Part shown: in pieces, positions 63,917-64,000 of the stretch
Position numbering within the stretch: position 1 is the first letter of the stretch
Layout of the letters: every line of letters begins with the position of its first letter
Translations under genes and position numbers: made by a program
NCBI GenBank assembly: GCA_902761605.1
Contig: CACWLC010000004.1
Coordinates: forward strand, 19,603 to 83,602
DNA from: an uncultured Prevotellaceae bacterium
Lineage (GTDB): Bacteria; Bacteroidota; Bacteroidia; Bacteroidales; Bacteroidaceae
Length of the DNA stretch: 64,000 bases
Direction of reading: 5' to 3'
Notes under the pieces: model-generated
Database searches by the model: none
Told to the model about the DNA's origin: nothing
What the model saw: only the letters and a program-made list of their open reading frames with translations

Positions 63917-64000
63917 ATGGAGGTGAAAGACAGATACAGACGGTTCGGAGAGTGGAAGCAGCAGCCTCACCAGGTGGCTCCGCTTTCAGAGGAAGAGCAT
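63917..64000 (+). CDS. N-terminal fragment, possibly a DUF3667-type membrane protein
   Basis: 28 codons are visible before the window ends (MEVKDRYRRFGEWKQQPHQ, then VAPLSEEEH). The pattern of a basic start, W-K/Q-x-x-P and PLSxExH resembles the beginning of Bacteroidota zinc-ribbon membrane proteins of the DUF3667 type, in which a Cys pair would follow shortly. The Cys pair lies outside the window, so the assignment is tentative. Confidence 0.5.
   Translation, partial: MEVKDRYRRFGEWKQQPHQVAPLSEEEH

Overview
The window reads as a chromosomal segment of a Bacteroidota bacterium, most likely Prevotellaceae (Prevotella/Segatella/Xylanibacter-like). Two things point there. Promoters have the Bacteroidota form, a TAnnTTTG box with TTTG or TTG about 20 nt upstream, rather than -35/-10 boxes. 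The gene families are also typical: GT117/DUF2723, DUF3098, GLPGLI, DUF4298, DUF2851, STN-type TonB receptors with FecI/FecR modules, M56-TonB fusions, long LepB and FadL/OmpP1. I saw no rRNA, tRNA, CRISPR array, transposase or integrase.

Layout. 0-8.2 kb is housekeeping: DUF2851, dprA, dapB, lepB, a second S26 signal peptidase copy that lacks both catalytic residues, a WbqC-like protein, a TerC-like membrane protein, and a fused xanthine phosphoribosyltransferase-guanine deaminase. 8.2-14.7 kb (minus) holds a BlaI/M56-TonB/TPR operon and a DUF2975/XRE/membrane protein/carboxylesterase operon, each with palindromic operator candidates at its promoter. 14.7-18.3 kb is accessory: a VirE-type helicase gene between arrays of GTTAGGG repeats, then a HipBA toxin-antitoxin pair. 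19-27.5 kb has a second BlaI/M56-TonB pair followed by a TPR-HTH membrane regulator and GLPGLI, TlpA-like and TPR proteins.

27.5-45.8 kb is dense in envelope signalling. It holds two near-identical membrane-anchored OmpR-type winged-helix regulators, one broken and three intact ECF sigma genes with anti-sigma-like partners, two outer-membrane receptors, a GT117 glycosyltransferase, a zeta-toxin pair and a 22-bp minisatellite. 45.8-49.4 kb carries a GH31 glycosidase facing a two-domain esterase. 49.4-64 kb is again mostly housekeeping: S41 protease, parE, GNAT, THUMP-like methyltransferase, OmpP1/FadL, MscS, PgeF, DUF4298, NhaC, murQ, bcp and two EamA transporters.

The most notable signal is regulatory. 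Three promoters (for genes starting at 33776 minus, 34741 plus and 43481 plus) carry the same direct repeat, AAATGTCAG-N2-AAATGTCAG, exactly 32 nt upstream of the TAnnTTTG/TACCTTCG box, and none has a recognisable -33 element. An 11-bp-phased direct repeat is what OmpR-type winged helices bind, and such a regulator gene lies between two of the sites. A second pair of promoters (22606, 24263) shows the same design with another half-site, TGCAAACT, 31 nt upstream of TACCTTTG, with a terminator hairpin embedded. I propose two small local regulons of membrane-bound one-component regulators; this is inference from sequence.
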